Positions 35,801-48,300 of a stretch of DNA of 64,000 nt are shown here, in pieces; position 1 is the first letter of the stretch; the number at the start of each line of letters is the position of its first letter. The notes beneath the pieces were generated by a model. That model ran no database searches. It was not told the origin of the DNA and saw only the letters and a program-made list of their open reading frames with translations. The DNA comes from Symbiodinium sp. CCMP2592 (lineage: Eukaryota; Sar; Dinophyceae; Suessiales; Symbiodiniaceae), in assembly GCA_905221615.1 (NCBI GenBank), contig CAJNDT010001890.1:1666602-1730601 (forward strand), given 5' to 3'. The position numbers and the translations under genes were made by a program.

Positions 35801-38800
35801 TTGTGAGATTGTGGCTCTTAGTAATAGTAGTAGCAGTGGTACTGCTGATGATATAAATCCTGCATTACCTTAATGACCCTGAACTATAGGAACTCTGGTA
35901 CATTCCATAGTATGGGTAATGATTTAAATCATCAACCGCAGTAGTGGTCATAGTACTATCTATTACCTATGACTGACTACTTGGAGGTTCACGGGTAGTT
36001 ATTAATGGGGCTATAAGTCCTCTATCATATGGGTTAATAAGCGTATCTACCAGACTTATACGCCCACTGATAACTACCCCTGAACCCTAACCCCTAAACA
36101 TCCCTAAACCCTATAACCCTATACACCCCTTTAAAGGAACCCTACTTATAACTACCCCTGAACCTCCCCCCATTTACTCTTACCGATTATCAGCCAGCTT
36201 GAAGATCGCCTACGACCCGGGAAGCCCCTGCTCTGAAGCTCCAAGCCCGAAACCATGAACCCCGAACACTGGCGTCTTCTTCAGGAACCCAGATTAAGTG
36301 GCATTGATGTGTTAAAAAACATATACATGTATTGAACTGATATATATATATATATATATGCTCACCCCCCCCCGTTGACAGACCATGCCCTTGTGATAGT
36401 GTACTCTCGTTCGGTGACTAGGCTGAGATATTGCATCTAAACACACCACACATGACGACAATCTGTAAAGCAAATCCTTTACAGTACATATACCAAGTAC
36501 ACTTTTAACATGCCATGTACTGAGGACGCATGGACCAGATGCGCGACACGTGAGTTATGAGTTTTGTGGTAGCATTGATATAGGATGAGTATGAGTATTA
36601 ATATTGGTATTAGTATTAGTATCAGCAATAGTATTAGTGTTTACTGTAAGTATGTATATATATATATATATATATGTATATCGACAGTAGTAAGTATACA
36701 TTAATGTTAGTGCTCATCTTCGTTTTAGTCTTAGTGTTAGTGCCAGTGTCAATGCCAGTAATAGTACCACTGCTAGTATTAGTATCAGTCTTCATGCTGG
36801 GTTTAATATCAGTTAATAATGGCAGAGGTGCTAGTATTGGTATCAAAATTAGAGTTAGTTTCGATATGTTACTATTCTGATAGTTTCGTATATCAGCAGG
36901 TTAGTATATCACCACATTGATGTGTTCGAGAGGCAACATATTTGTATACTTGCATAATCGTAGATTTAATACTTTAGTACAACTGATGCATGAGTAAACT
37001 AGTATATTGCTGTATTAATATATTAGTATATTAACATACCAGTATATTCGTACATTAGTGTATTAGTATACTAGCATATGCAATATACGTGTATTGTCTA
37101 AAGATTTATAAGTGTATCAGTATGTTGTCATATTAGTACACTAACCTGCCACGTCGGTATACTTGCATATTACAGTAGTCGCATACTAGTATAGTAGCAT
37201 ACTAGTATAATAGCATACTAGTATAGTATATTCACACATTAACAAGTAGTGTATTGTTACATTGGTATATGGGTATATGCTTGTCCGAAAACATCAGTAC
37301 ATGAATGCATTGATATATATCGGCATTTTAAGTTAATGGTATGTGTTCTGGTGTGCATTAGCATATGCACGTGTCTTTTGTAATGGTATTAGTCTTCACA
37401 TCAATATGAATATGACTATTGGTATTCGTAGGAGTATTAATGTTAATATTCGTATTAGGATTATCCATAGTCGCATTAGCCTTAGTATAAGTGTTAATAA
37501 TGGTATTAATACTGGCATTATCTTGAATATTCAGCAAGTTATCAATGTCAGTATTAGTATTGGTGACAGCATTACTGTTAACAGCATAAGAGTATACGCA
37601 GTAGTATCCGCAGGAGTATCAATACTTATGTAAATCTTGGTGTTGGTATAAACAGTGTGATTGGTATTAGTAATAGTGCTAGTGCGAGTGCTAATATTAA
37701 AATGAGGTTATGTATTCGCATGAACGTTTGTCTTATATTAGTATTACTCGTGATTACATGAAAATACTAACAGATAAATAAATGCATGAGCTAATGTATT
37801 TGTACTTTAATATAGTGGTATGTATATTTATGTACATTGGTATATGCAGGTGTATTAGTATTGAAATCAAAATACACTACTACCAATATGCGCATAATTA
37901 TTGATATGCGTAGGAGTATGAACGTCAGTATTAATCATTATTAGTATTTGTTATTTGTATGGTGCCTATTCGTATTGGCTTGAAAAAGTGTAAATATTAG
38001 TGTTAATGCTGGTATTAGCTTGGGCAGTCAGCAAATGATCAATGTCAGAATGAGTATTGGTAATAGTATTCGTAGGAGTACCAATTCAGAAAAATAGATA
38101 AACACTGACAATCGTCTAAACAGACCTTGCCTTTGCAAGTGAGTCGTAGTGCATGGTCTGTCATCCGATGGGTCACAATCAGCCCATTGAAAATCAATTC
38201 CAGAAGTTCCAAAATTTCCAAAATTTCCAAAATCTCCGAAATCTCCGAAATTTCCGAAATTTCCAAAATTTCCAAAATTTCCAAAAATTCCAAAATTTCC
38301 AAAATTTCCAAAATTTCCAAAATTTCCAAAATTTCCGAAATTTCCAAAATTTCCCAAAATTCCAAAATTTCCAAAACGGCCCGACCTAGCCGACAGGATT
38401 TTTCCAAAACATAAGGGCGGACTTTTTGGAAATTTTGGAAATTTCGGAATTTTTGGAAATTTTGGAAATTTTGGAAATCCGGAAAGTTAGGGGAGAGAAT
38501 TTTGGAAATTTTGGAATTGAGTTTTTGAAAGCTGAGTGCCACCTCCCCCCGATCACAGACCATGCGCTACGACTGAGTTGAAAGGGCATGGTCTGTCAAC
38601 GGGTCTCAGTCTTTTGGTGGTTCCACAGATACGTTCGGAGGGCTCAAACTCGATACCCCGGAAAAAGCACGAACACGCCGGTGGGAGCGATGTTTTGAAG
38701 GGGATGGTCTGTCATGGGGGGGGGGGGGACCATGTATATATGGTCACGCGCTCCGCAGCCCCCCCCCCCCCCCCCCCTGTGGTGTGGGGTGTGGGGTTCC

Positions 38801-39282
38801 TCTTCCCCCTGTGGGGTGGTTGTGGGGTTTTGGGGTTTAGGGTTTAGCTTAAGCTTTTGAGTTTTGGGTTTACGGTTACAAGGTATAAGGCTTCGAGTCG
38901 ACAAGGGCTTAGGGAGGATTTGCGGTGTATGCTCTGCTTTAGGCTTAGAGCCTGCACTTAGGTGGGGTTTAGGGTTGGGTGGGGTTGGGTGTAGCGTTTT
39001 AAGTACAAGTTAAGGTTGCTCAAAACGGGGCAAGCGCTGCGTCATAAGGTTTACGGCTTGCTTGCGAAGGGCTTGCGCGTGAGCCCTGGCCGCCAGCACC
39101 ACCCCACCATCCAGTGGCAGCTCCAACGGCCCCAACCCCTTTCCGCACACGCCAGCCCACCCCCCCCCCCCCACCCCTGTCAGACCATACCATTGGGGGG
39201 GGGGGGGGCTGGGAACGCCAGACGCCTGACCATATATATGTATGGTAATTTCGCCTCTTCAATAACCGTCCCCCCCAAAGTT

Positions 39283-39320
<38 letters not shown>

Positions 39321-42300
39321 GTAGTTTCGCCTCTTCAATAGCCGTGCCCCCACAAAAAAGTTCAAGCTTTCTGCGATAGACCAAAATTGTAGGGCGGGTT
39401 AAGCTTTCCCACTGGCTATCCAAGGGGTTCTTGGTAAAGGAAGTTTTAATAAGTTAGAATAACATCAAACGATAAACTCGCTAACAAGAACCACGCTGAA
39501 CACCCTGCAAGACCTAAGCCTCAACCACAAACAATCAACAGAACCATGAAGACCTAAATTATGCCCAAGCAACAACGCTAAATGCCCGAGAATCCGTAAA
39601 CACAACCTAAAGCCCTCAAACGCTTGGAACCCAAACCCCTAAACCCAGAAGCCCCGTGACATACCCCCTAAGCCCAGGGAAAAAACATATACACACACAC
39701 ACAGAAGCCCTAAAGCCCAACCGCTTCTAACACCTTCCAACCCAAACCCTTACATACCGCTAAACCTCGGAAAACCTTTCAAACGCTGAGAACCCGAACC
39801 CGACTGATCTGCGAGCAGCCGAGGTCGGCATCAGACCTTGTCCTCGCAGGTTTGTCCTGGTTTAGGATTTGGGGCTCAGAGGGTTGGAGGGTTCAGGTTT
39901 TTAAGGGTTTAGGGGTCATGTTCAGCTGTTTAGAGATTTAAGGGTTGAGGAATTAAAAATACAAATTTCGGTGACCAGTCCTTGTCCTCCCGGGAGAGTC
40001 GGCTTAGGCCTCGCGGTCTATGAAGGGCTTAGGCTTTGTTTTTGGAGCTGTGGGTTTGGGGTTTTATTCAAGAACCCAAACCCCAAACCCCTGCATACCC
40101 CTAAACCCCTAACGACCGAACGCACATCTTTTGGTGATCCGTGCTTTGTTGAAGTTTTTTTGTTGTTTTATACGGCTGTGGGTGCTAAGGCTAAATGTTA
40201 GGGAGGCAGGTAGGCCCGAATATACAATGACACCGTGCAGGTCATCGCAAGGCCCACGTTTACAGTGCAGTACCTGCTATCATATGATGTTATATTTAAG
40301 CAATAATTATGAGGTAATGCATCAATATAACGTAGTAATAGACATGATGTAACATAATATCAGAATCCGGCTGACAAGGGCTCACGTTGGGGAGCCTCGG
40401 ACAAACCCTCGTAAGTAGCCCAGGGACACTCGAAAGCGATGCCGTCATTGAGGTCTGGTATGTGAAGAGCTGCAGCAAGCTGGCCACTCAAGGCTTCGGC
40501 CGGGATGTAACGTCTGCCCCGGTTCAGCACTCCCTCCAGCCTTAGTCGCGCATCTTTCCCTTAACCTGCTCGATCAAGGTGTTTGACAGAAGCCGGCTTT
40601 AGCTTGGGGCTTAGTGGGCCGGGTTAAGGGCACAGGATCAATGGCAAGCAGCTCTTTCTTGACCTCCGCGCTCAAGTGCGTATCAACGCCCTTTGGAAGC
40701 TCCGGGCGAACAACCTCCGTGGGCGAAACCAACTGGTAGCTGCCCTTGTCAAACGCCAGCACGAAGTTCCGTTTCGAAAGAACCTGCGTGATCATTTGCC
40801 ATGGTCAACATCTGGATGCCAAGGGACGTGAATAGATGGAAACCTCAACACCCTCAACATCTTGTTCGAAGTACTGTTTTACCCTCAGCACCAAACCGTT
40901 GGATCACGTCCGAGTCCAAGGCACATGCACAACGCTCCGGGGGGACTCCGCAAAGAAATCTGCAGTCTCGCCGGGAAGGGGAATCAGTGCATAGATGCGC
41001 TTGAATGCGATCCTCAGGACTTCAAGGTTTATGTTCAAAAAGCTTCAGCTCTTTGGGTACAGAAGCATAAGACTAAGGGTTCAGGCTCAACGTTTCAGGG
41101 ATCGGAATTGGGAGTTAAGCTCAGGAAGAGTCTGCTGCACTTAGGGTTCGACGAAAAGAATTAAAGCCAAGCTACTGCTGTATCCCGATCCTCCCCAGAC
41201 CCTTCATCTGCAAGCTCGTGAAATACCAACCTCCACAGAATAGAAGCAATTCCGTAGCCCTCTTATGGCAGAATGGGCCTACAGAAATGGTGGGTCTTGT
41301 GATGAGTACGGTGTGCTTCAAATAGATGCTCTGATTGTAAGCAGGCTCTTTGGCCCTACAGTACCTAAATAATGACTGCTTTAAGGCCAACATGTGTACT
41401 ACACCCGTCATGGTACATGGACCCTTAGGCGAATGGGTTAGTCAGTCCCAACTACTGCGACATTCGTTCGCCCTACAAAATTGCAATATTTTGCCACACA
41501 GTGCCGCGTCAATATATGTATGTATATACATATATACATATTTTATGTACACGTGCATGCATGTGTATTATATATATATATATATATTAAAAGTTTGAGT
41601 GAAGGTCATCATTAACGTCTCGGGCCTTCACGCAGAGGCGTCATCTCTGTTCCCACATCGCATCTCGCTTCAAGAGTCATGACGCTAGTCTGACCCAATT
41701 TTTTATAGAGCCACTGCGCCAAATAAGTGCGGAGGTGTAGGGTTAGGGTTTATAGGGTATCAACTTACATTTTCACAATAGCTCTGTGGAGTGAAAGTGC
41801 TCCTTGTCGTGGAATCGTTGCCGCCCATGGTTTTTGTGACGCCAAGACTCAGCTGCTGAGTGATGTCCGGCAGCTTCAGGGCATTGGAAGCAAGAACCTC
41901 CGCACGCACACAGACCGATCAGGACTTCGGGCAAGTTAGCAAATAACACATGGCATGTTGTTGTATGCCATCGTAATCAGTAATTGCTCGTGATGGTCGT
42001 ATCTTCGCCTGGAAACCTATGCAAAGATTCTTCCGATATGCGAAGCACGAAGTTGGTCGATGGGTTCAAAAGCAAGGTCTTCAGAACGGGACTGCATGCA
42101 AATTGGAGTTTCCTGAAAACAGGGGGACCCTAATATAGTACCCTGAATAGTAGGGATCCATAAACCCCAAAATAAGGTACCCCTAATTTTCGGAAACCCC
42201 TATATCTTCAGACAGGGACTTCATGCAAATTCGACAGCATCCTCGGGGTTGAAACTAGAATTTTGAGAAGCCCCTGTAGTAGCGGCCTTAATAAAAATAC

Positions 42301-45300
42301 TTAGATTCTAAGTCTTGCTGGGTATATTGTAGTATCATGAGAAAAAGGAGCCCCAAGGAATACGAATCACGCCGGCGCCTCAATCAAGTTGCAGAAGACG
42401 TTGGGGAGCTCACGCCTGGCTTAGGGTTTAGGGTTTTGGTTTAGGGCTTTAGGGTTTAGAATTTCCGAAAGTAGGAGGTACCTAAGGGTTCCTTGCCGGC
42501 ACGGCAGATTCAGATGGCGAAGCTGGGCGCAGGAAATAATTTATGGCCGGCATATCAGCACGGTGCACTTAAGTATTCTGTACTTTGGCCCATGTTCCCC
42601 TGCGTAACCTGTAACCCCACTTCTAACTACCCATGAACCTCCAAGTGCTACAGATTCCACAACAGGCTGCTCGAAATAACTCAGGACCCGCCAAGCGACC
42701 TCAAGCATTGGTTCAGCTGGTTTTCTGCGAGGATGGCTTCCCGCGAGGATGGCACGGCCCAGTCTGCTTGCAAGATGAACCGAAACCTGAGTTCGACTTT
42801 ACACTTTCTATCATATCTAAGCCATATACTGATATGATTTTTTCTAGTGCTAGACTGTTACATGTTTGTACATGATACAAACTCTCATTCTGATATCATT
42901 CGATCGTTATTTTGTGACATTTATTTCATACTAGTCTTCTCACTAGTGTTTTTGTTGTTACCACCTTTCTACAGCTTATTATACCATACACATACTGTTC
43001 CATTTATATTTACACAGTATATGGGGGTTTCCGAAAATAGGGACTTTGACAGAGTCCCCTCAAATGGTAGGATCCTTATTATAATGACCCCAAAACAAGG
43101 TAGCCCTAATTTTCGGAATCTCCCATACGTCTTAACCTTACCCTAGGGCTCCAAGTGTACAAATCATAGCTACCTTGGCATCTAAAGTCTGTGTATGTTA
43201 CCTACTTTGGGCTATTTGGAGCCTTAGGGTTATACCTCATAGTGCCCTTATAGTAACCCTTTCAAGGAACCCTTATAGTACCCTCATAGTAACCCTTGAA
43301 AGGACCCTTATAGAAACCCTTAAAAGGAACCCTTATAGTATGTCGTTAAAGGAACCCTTATAGTAGCCGTATAGTAACCCTTTAACGGAACCCTAGGATT
43401 ATATACCTCAGAGACGCCCATAGGAGCGCAAGGGCAGCCAAGCAAAGGCCGGGCGCTGTTCCATGACGTTCCTGGTCCCCCGTACTTGGGACGTTTTTTT
43501 TGACACTCACACTCGGACAAAGCCTGGCAAGGTCTATAGCGATCCTGGTCATTCGTTAACTTACAACTGGCACGTATCACCAGATGCTTGGATCATGAGT
43601 TCCCTCAGCCTCGTTTCAGACAAGGGAATATACTGTCAAGTACCATGTACGACAAGCCAGCACCAACTACACACACATACTTCATCATGGTTTTGACAGC
43701 AGAACGCCTTCCGGACAAACGACCATAAGACCCCACACAAAAGGGACCCCAAACCCTAGTTCTTGGGACGTTTTAGGGTTTAGGGTCCTTTAGGGTTTAG
43801 GGTTTAGGGTTTTTTAAGGGCTTCGGGACCCTTGCTAACCAGTGGTTTTGGGGGTTCCCTTGGCTCTTTAGCTCCTTATTTAATAGGGATTATCATCTTC
43901 CCTGGCTCCTTTAATGGTTGGGTTGTCTCCGTACTTCGGAAAGCGCCCAGGGCTGGTTGAGGGTTTAGGGGTTCCTCTAAGGGTTCCTTCAAGGTTTCTT
44001 CGAGGGGGTCTATAAGGGTTACTGTAGAGGTTCAGGGTTTAGGGTAATTATGGGGGTAGGGGGTTGAGAGTATCGGGCTAGGGTTGAGGGTTGGGGATTA
44101 GGAGTTTACGGTTTATGGCTTGTAGGGATGTTCATGAGTTCTGCCGGATCTCTGGAACTTAAAGTTGCGCTGCATGCTTGTACTTGGCAGGTGGCAACTT
44201 CAGTTTGTTGCTCATTTGCGGCTCGGAGCTTTGACATCCTAAGCATCTTGGCTTTGTTTTGCAGTTGCCGATTTCATAGTTCCTCCCAGGAAACTAAACG
44301 CTCAATTTCTGAAGGAGTTATGTAAACTAAGCAAATCTTTGTAAACAGCATGGCTCGATTAACAGGGACCATTTAGCCTACTCGCCGCCATCGTAGCAGT
44401 AGTACAGAGTAGAAGTAGCAGCACTAGCAGTACCAGTAGCAAACAGCAGATGCTGCAGCAGTCGTCGTCGCAGTAGTTGGAGCAGCAATAGCGTCAGCCT
44501 TAAAGCTCAAATCAAATCAACTGGGTTGTAGTTTTGGGGCTCTGAAAAGTATTTATGGATTTATGGACAGGTACGTCTATAGGGACCATAAAGGGAAATT
44601 ACAAGGCTTCCCAAATTGCCACCCAGTCAAAGCCTTCAGACCCCTCCTGGCCCTGCAGCACTTGCAGCTAAAGCCTCTCAGTGGTCTGGCAGAAAGCAAT
44701 CTGCAAGTCAGTTGCCCTGCCGATCTTGGACTTTCCACGGGTCGCAAGGATGCTTAAGCTCTAGGCTTCGAGGCGCCTGATGAGTTTTGGGCTGAGGGTT
44801 TATGGGGCGGTGGTGCAGGGCTTCCGGCAAAAAGGTCACATTCTATGTTTGGTTTACAAGTTCCTAACATCGCTGTGAAGCATCCAGGTTTGATGAAGGC
44901 TCGGTGATTCACCCTCGGGGTGCGCAGTTGTAAGGCTGCCTCGGGCGGTTGATGGTCAGGGGGACTCTCGCCGCCCACGCTCACAGGCCTACAAGCACGA
45001 CAGCTACAGTTGCGAACAAACTTGGTCATGAATCTCTCACCCCTCACGGTTGAACCCGAAAGCCCTTGTGGGAGTTTCCCGAAATGGGGGAGTACCTTGT
45101 TTTGGGGTCCTTATAATAAGCATCCTACTATTTCGGGTACTATATTAGGGTCCCCTATTTCTGGAAACGCTCTTGTAGAAACCAGACTCCGCCGGGAAAT
45201 GCTTTGTCCAAGGGTAAAAGGAGGGACCCTTAATAAGGACCCCTAGGTATATACCCTTAATATAGCTATTATATACCCATTATAATATGGCCCATTATAG

Positions 45301-48300
45301 GGTCAGGGTCCCCATTAAGGGTCCCTCCTTTTCCCCTTTGATTTTTCTTGCCCTGGCCTTTGCCCGTCGCGTGCCAGTGCCTTTGGCAAGCTCACGGGCT
45401 TTCCTCAGCGACTTTCAGGCTCGGGATCACTTCCCAAAGGGTGTTATAAGTACTGTTATAGGGGAAACTTCCCCAAATCATACTAGAAATTCCTAGTATG
45501 GAAACCCTAGATTCTACTATATGGGTACTTTGGACCCATTGGGCTTGGAGGTTCATGGCCAGTTACAAGTGGGGTTATATAGAAGCCTCCTAGTATGGGT
45601 CATAAGTATATTTAGTTACCCTACTTATAACCCTGGCCTACTTATAACCAACCATGGACCTCCACACTGCAAGACATGTTAGCGGGCTAACCATGCATGC
45701 AAACAAATGCTGGGTAGGAAGAACGAAGGAAATTTTACACGGGAAACCATGGAGCCCTGTGGGGACGTGCTTGTCGGCGAACACCAAACCTAGAATCTGG
45801 AAAAACAATCAGTGGGCAACCCTGATTTCTTGTCATGTCCGAAACCCTACGAATGGAGTTGGGTGTGCAACCCTAGACTTCACCGGCAAATGTCGCATGC
45901 GAACCCCGAAAACTCTGAACCCCCTCCAGATTGTGAGAAACCCTCGGCGAAGCGCCGCTGACGGGAGATAGGAGTCGGGAAGACAAGTCGATTGGAGCCC
46001 AATAGGACTCTTTTGGTCACAAATTCTGAGCCTTTATGCTAACTTTGCGTAAGTTAGCAGTTCGACTCCGCTAGATCCGGGTTCAGATTTCCCACTTCAC
46101 CCCGGGTAGAAACCTGAAGGCAAAGTGTCATGACCCTGGCGATTCAAGGACCTGGGTTGGTTTAAACCCATGTTGCATGGTATGGGCAAATCCCAGGCCG
46201 AGTGCCGAGGTACCCGCAGCCCTATCTACTGGCTAATGCAGGAATAGGTGTGGATGTCGGGTTTGGGTGGAAGGTTTATGGGATAAAACCATCCTGGTGT
46301 CTGTGGACATGCCATTCTTGTGTTGACGTTGACGTCTTCTCCTCGGGCGCCACGCCCAGGGTCTGAGCCAAAAGCTTCACCTGCCAGCAATGCTCAATCA
46401 AGCGCTCAATCAATCCTTGAAGGGATACTAGCAAGGGGACCAATCCAGACAGTAGTGATAAGCTTGCAGACGAATCTCATCCTAGAGTCCTGGACTGTTG
46501 TCCCGAAAACTTGTCATGCTCCACTTCTCGCTGTCAGGAAAAAAAGTTGGGTTGTACACCAACCTCATGCCACTACTCTTCACATTGAGAAAGATTTGCT
46601 GCTAGATGTCCAAGTGGCATTGTCGTTGGTCCCATCGCTGGCAGACTCTTTGCGTATCACTCGCTCCACTTGTGATTGGCTGTCCACCACTCTGATCTCC
46701 TGCGCGCCCGATTGAGGGTGTAGGGCTGAACCCTGAACCTTTGCACTCAGAGCCCAGAAGCGTTCTTATGTAGGCGGAGACTTCAAGACTTGAGCATATA
46801 TTATACTATTAGTGTATCAGGTAATTTGTGAAATCCTTAGGGGTGGACTTGCGCCCTGAAGCATCACATAACATCCGCAGCTGGGCTCCAAAAGGCCTCC
46901 AGCTTCCGCAAGAAGAGCAAGAGCTCCGGCTTCAGATCCTTGACACAGCATTCCCAAAGGCTCCATGTACCTTTATAGATACTTCGGCCTTAAAGGGGTC
47001 CCTATATAGGCACTTTAAGGCCTAAGTATAAACTATATGGGTACATGGAGCCTTAGGGATTGCTGTAGAGGTGAAGCTTCCGTGTCTTTCAGGCTGCACT
47101 TTTCTCCACTAGGGTCTGCAGGTTCTTCAAGTGTCAGAGGTTCAAGAATTTGGGTAATGAAAATCACAGTTGGTGACTCGCGTCTAACAAGGTGCAACCT
47201 CGCGGCCTTTCGGGTCCAAGGAACATTTGACAAGACAGCGCTCAAGGACTCGGAGGGCCATCTTTCTACTAGAGCATGTCGTTGCCAAAAATTTCTTTTC
47301 CCTGGACCCTACTATTTCCGTATGAAACCCGATACCGGAAACCTCATGTAACACCACTAGGAATCTCCAGCTAGAACCTGATACCATGAAATAAAACCTT
47401 TCTTCTGATCGACATGAGACATCGAAAAGCTTGAACCTGACACCCTGAATGAGCCGAACCCGAAGCTCTAAACTCTTAACTCCCATAATGCAAGAACACC
47501 CTAAATTCAGACTTTAAAGCCTACAGGGCCTACACCTCGAACACATGTATAGTCTTACCCAATATGTTTAGTAAAAAAAATATTTCCCCCAATATGTCTA
47601 CAGCCCAAGACTCCGATCCCCAACAGCCCCAAAAGCCCACCCTCCCGCGACGTTAAGCCCCAGGCACTAGGCACCCTAAATCCTCAACGCCATATGCCAT
47701 GAGCCCTACTTGGAGGTTCGTGGGTGGTTATAGATGGGCTTTCTATAAGTCCCCTCATATGGGTTATAAGTATAGTTACCCTGCTTATAAGCCTACTTAT
47801 TAACTACCCATGAGCCTCCAAGTAGACCCTAAACCCAATACCCTTATAGAATCCCTATAGAGCCCTTTAAAGGTACCCTTAAAGGAGCTCTTATGACTAC
47901 CCATGAAGCTCAAAGTAGAGACCTCGACTCTAAGTCCCCCAGTTCCAGCTTGTCATGCTCTGCGCCTTTATTTGGGTATTTGGGTACATATACTTTTCTA
48001 CAGAGCAGATACTACCTGTAGTCTCCGTTGTAGTTCCCTTTTTTGGGATTACCTTTTGGGATCCTTAGTACATCATTGGCTGAACCAAGAAACGGAATTA
48101 CAATGGAGACTATAGGTAATCATAAGACTATGTGTCCCCCCAAAGGGGTATAGGTGTGACCCTCCAGGTAAAGCCCACGCAAGCTTGAACCCCATCATCC
48201 ACGTGCCTCCACAATTCGTCGACACAGGTCGGTGGTGGGCTGGTCGTAGAGAGGAAGCACCTTGGAGGCAAACGGGATAATGCAAATGACTTACTAATTA

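Larger units (their letters stand above)
41030..46300. other. intronic or intergenic repeat-rich stretch
   Basis: Apart from the exons noted at 44985-45215 and about 45400, I see mainly hairpin elements (42105-42201, 43022-43125, 45230-45345, 45544-45664), CCCTAAA tracts and unique DNA without convincing genes. Confidence 0.5.

Noticed and set aside
38127-38563. ORFs on both strands through the CCAAAATTT array
   Set aside because: Translations of a palindromic minisatellite.
41727-41939. + strand ORF near CCCTAAA tracts
   Set aside because: Short, no motif, and comparable frames occur on the other strand.
46035-46100. possible tRNA (AGTTCGACTCC T-arm-like)
   Set aside because: The T-arm has a mismatch and no matching acceptor stem or anticodon arm could be drawn.
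46320-46715. + strand ORF of 131 codons
   Set aside because: The - strand carries two exons here with matching splice sites and phase; the + frame lacks them.
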